Positions 62,414-64,000 of a DNA stretch of 64,000 nucleotides are shown here, in pieces. The translations under genes and the position numbers were made by a program. Positions within the stretch are counted from its first letter, which is position 1; each line of letters opens with the position of its first letter. Below the pieces are notes generated by a model that was not told the DNA's origin, ran no database searches, and worked only from the letters and a program-made list of their open reading frames with translations. The DNA is from Lentisphaeria bacterium (GTDB lineage: Bacteria > Verrucomicrobiota > Lentisphaeria > Victivallales > Victivallaceae): NCBI GenBank assembly GCA_900768505.1, contig CAAGED010000014.1, positions 1-64,000 of the forward strand. The letters run 5' to 3'.

Positions 62414-62842
62414 ATGACGGATTGTATATTTTGCCGGATTATCAGTGGTGAAATCCCATCGACCAAAGTTTATGAGGATGAATTGGTTTATGCGTTTATG
62501 GATATATCGCCCATAAATTACGGACATGTTTTGGTAATCCCCAGGGAACACCATGAAAGTATTGCCACGGTTCCGGAGGCGGTGGCCGGCCGAATGATGC
62601 GTGTCGGCAGCCGCTTGGGGGTGGCGATGAAGCGGGCGCTGGATTACGACGGCTATAATTTACATTTGGCTGACGGTGCGGCGGCGGGGCAGGTGGTGAT
62701 GCATGTGCATTTGCATGTAGTTCCCCGCGGTGTGGAGGATGGATTTTTTTGGAACTGGCGTCAGTTGAAATATGATGTTGCCCCCGTGGGAAATGCAGTG
62801 GAATATGCTGAGAAAATAAAGTCAAAGTTGAAGTTGGATTAA
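62414..62842 (+). CDS. HIT family nucleotide hydrolase
   Basis: 142 aa. CIFCRIISGEIPSTKVYEDE and HVLVIPREHHES begin the HINT-like fold, and HVHLHVVPR is the histidine triad. The Cys pair (CIFC) is a zinc site seen in bacterial HINT proteins. It hydrolyses AMP-lysine or similar nucleotidyl conjugates. AAGGTG before ATG 62414. Last gene of the operon before the tRNA cluster. Confidence 0.95.
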   Translation: MTDCIFCRIISGEIPSTKVYEDELVYAFMDISPINYGHVLVIPREHHESIATVPEAVAGRMMRVGSRLGVAMKRALDYDGYNLHLADGAAAGQVVMHVHLHVVPRGVEDGFFWNWRQLKYDVAPVGNAVEYAEKIKSKLKLD

Positions 62843-62916
62843 CGGATTTCGTTTGGAGAAAAAAAACAAAATACGCTGAAAAGTGCAAAAAAAGCGTAAA
62901 AAAGTAAAAAAATGGT

Positions 62917-62944
62917 TTGCAAAATAAAAAAAGCAATGTAAATT
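62917..62944 (+). promoter_or_regulatory. Sigma70-type promoter for the tRNA-tuf unit
   Basis: TTGCAA (62917-62922), 16-base spacer, TAAATT (62939-62944), about 80 bases before tRNA-Leu. Confidence 0.45.
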
Positions 62945-63021
62945 AAAGTCTTGTCCAGTATGAACCACAGTGGCGCGGAAATCCCTCGAGTTTCACTACG
63001 GAGATTGGATGAGAAATTAAA

Positions 63022-63106
63022 GCCCAGGTGGCGGAATCGGCAGACGCGCATGTTTGAGGGGCATGTGAAGCAATTCGTGGGGGTTCAAGTCCCCCCCTGG
63101 GCACCA
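63022..63106 (+). tRNA. tRNA-Leu (GAG)
   Basis: 85 bases with CCA encoded. Acceptor GCCCAGG pairs with CCTGGGC. The anticodon stem CATGT/GCATG encloses loop TTGAGGG, giving anticodon GAG for Leu codons CTC and CTT. A variable arm is present, as expected for a class II tRNA. GGTTCAAGTCC forms the T loop. Confidence 0.95.
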
Positions 63107-63157
63107 AGAAATCAGAATTTTAATTTTGAATGACATCAGAATTAAAAGGTGAGATAA

Positions 63158-63233
<76 letters not shown>

Positions 63234-63328
63234 TTTTTGTAAGAGACAGAGTTTGAAATAGAACTTAAAATCAGTTAATAGATAAAAGAATTTGTAATCT
63301 CTAAAGGTTCATACCAGGAGGCAAAAAA

Positions 63329-64000
63329 ATGGCTAAGGAAAAATTCGAAAGAACAAAGCCGCACGTGAATATCGGCACGATCGGTCACGTTGACCATGGC
63401 AAGACCACGCTGACTGCAGCAATCACCATGGTACTGAACAGAAAATTCGGAACCGGTAACATCATGAAATATGATGAAATCGATAATGCTCCGGAAGAGC
63501 GTGAACGTGGTATTACGATCAATACTTCACACGTTGAGTATGAAACTGCCACCCGCCATTACGCGCACGTTGACTGCCCGGGACACGCGGACTATGTAAA
63601 AAACATGATTACCGGTGCTGCTCAGATGGACGGTGCTATTCTGGTAATTGCCGCAACTGATGGTCCGATGGCTCAGACCAAGGAACACGTTCTTTTGGCT
63701 CGCCAGGTAGGTGTTCCGGCTTTGGTTGTATTTTTGAATAAAGTTGACCAACTTGACGATCCTGAATTGCTGGAGTTGGTTGAAATGGAAGTTCGTGAAC
63801 TTCTTAACTCTTATGAATTCCCCGGTGATGATACCCCGATCATTCGTGGTTCAGCGTTGAAGGCAGTAGAGTGCAACGGCGATCCGGAAAATCCGGCATG
63901 CAAGTGTATCCTTGAGCTTATGGATGCGGTTGACAGCTTTATTCCGCAGCCGACTCGTGATGTTGACCAGCCGTTCTTGATGCCGATTGAAGACGTGTTC
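63329..64000 (+). CDS. tuf: Elongation factor Tu, 5' part
   Basis: The first 224 codons are present; the gene continues past the window. G1 is GHVDHGKTTL, switch I GITINTSHVEYET, G3 DCPGHADYVKNM and NKVD the G4 motif. EF-Tu delivers aminoacyl-tRNA to the ribosome. AGGAGG (63316-63321) is seven bases before the ATG. The tRNA-tuf order suggests that tRNA-Trp, secE, nusG and rplKAJL-rpoBC follow. Confidence 0.98.
   Translation, partial: MAKEKFERTKPHVNIGTIGHVDHGKTTLTAAITMVLNRKFGTGNIMKYDEIDNAPEERERGITINTSHVEYETATRHYAHVDCPGHADYVKNMITGAAQMDGAILVIAATDGPMAQTKEHVLLARQVGVPALVVFLNKVDQLDDPELLELVEMEVRELLNSYEFPGDDTPIIRGSALKAVECNGDPENPACKCILELMDAVDSFIPQPTRDVDQPFLMPIEDVF

Overview
The window looks like chromosome from a Gram-negative bacterium of the PVC group, most likely Lentisphaerota (Victivallis-like). 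The reasons are: a DUF4838 protein of the kind common there; a second large glycosidase-like protein; a single 'FTLIELLVVIAIIAILAAM' prepilin; several lipobox lipoproteins; kdsD, which implies an LPS-type outer membrane; and a eukaryotic-type (GH13_8) branching enzyme. This placement is by family recall, not by a search. There is no phage, IS element, CRISPR array or integrase. The content is mainly housekeeping and carbohydrate or envelope genes in short operons.

Layout. 1-8945: an FMN reductase-like protein, a glycosidase-like protein, an orphan ABC-2 permease, a BrkB/YihY membrane protein and small exported proteins. 8950-13043 (minus): an operon of DUF1805 protein, pdxB, an ABC ATPase and a GT39-like membrane protein. 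13221-16243: a NifU-type scaffold (plus), then on the minus strand a solitary Flp-type pilin, panD, nrdR and an MFS transporter. 16746-21693: an unknown membrane protein, a prepilin, chorismate mutase, a second solitary Flp pilin, dnaN and a secreted DA1-like metallopeptidase. 21857-30541: one long plus-strand run of two lipoproteins, yicC, cysE, yggS, panE and two GT39-like membrane proteins. 31197-36318: MATE, a CNNM/CorC-type protein behind a long leader with a terminator, and the branching enzyme. 36396-40722 (minus): a Sel1 lipoprotein, an AAA ATPase and a lone DppB-type permease. 40939-45817: rdgB, an rRNA methyltransferase (minus), fabF and a TrmH-family methylase. 45929-55057: hisE, hisG, kdsD, a PstS-like protein, a Ser/Thr kinase, a phosphoesterase, a 2-hydroxyacid dehydrogenase and a double-domain NDK. 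55350-62842: DUF4838 protein, rpe, a gcvT-like/gcvH-like pair, nfo, an M42 peptidase and a HIT protein. 63022-64000: tRNA-Leu, tRNA-Thr and the start of tuf.

Most notable. (1) The GcvH-like protein has Arg58 exactly where the lipoylated Lys belongs. It is paired with a divergent GcvT and no gcvP is nearby, so the pair cannot run the classical glycine-cleavage reaction. (2) Four intergenic regions (1-327, 4558-4866, 30541-31048, 41560-41880) share mosaic repeat modules, some inverted and some hairpin-forming, often abutting stop codons. (3) A promoter, a 56-codon ORF and an intrinsic terminator precede the CNNM gene and look like an attenuator or a small independent gene. (4) The NDK is a tandem protein whose N-terminal domain has lost the catalytic His motif. 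(5) A secreted DA1-type HExxH peptidase carries four LIM-like zinc fingers.
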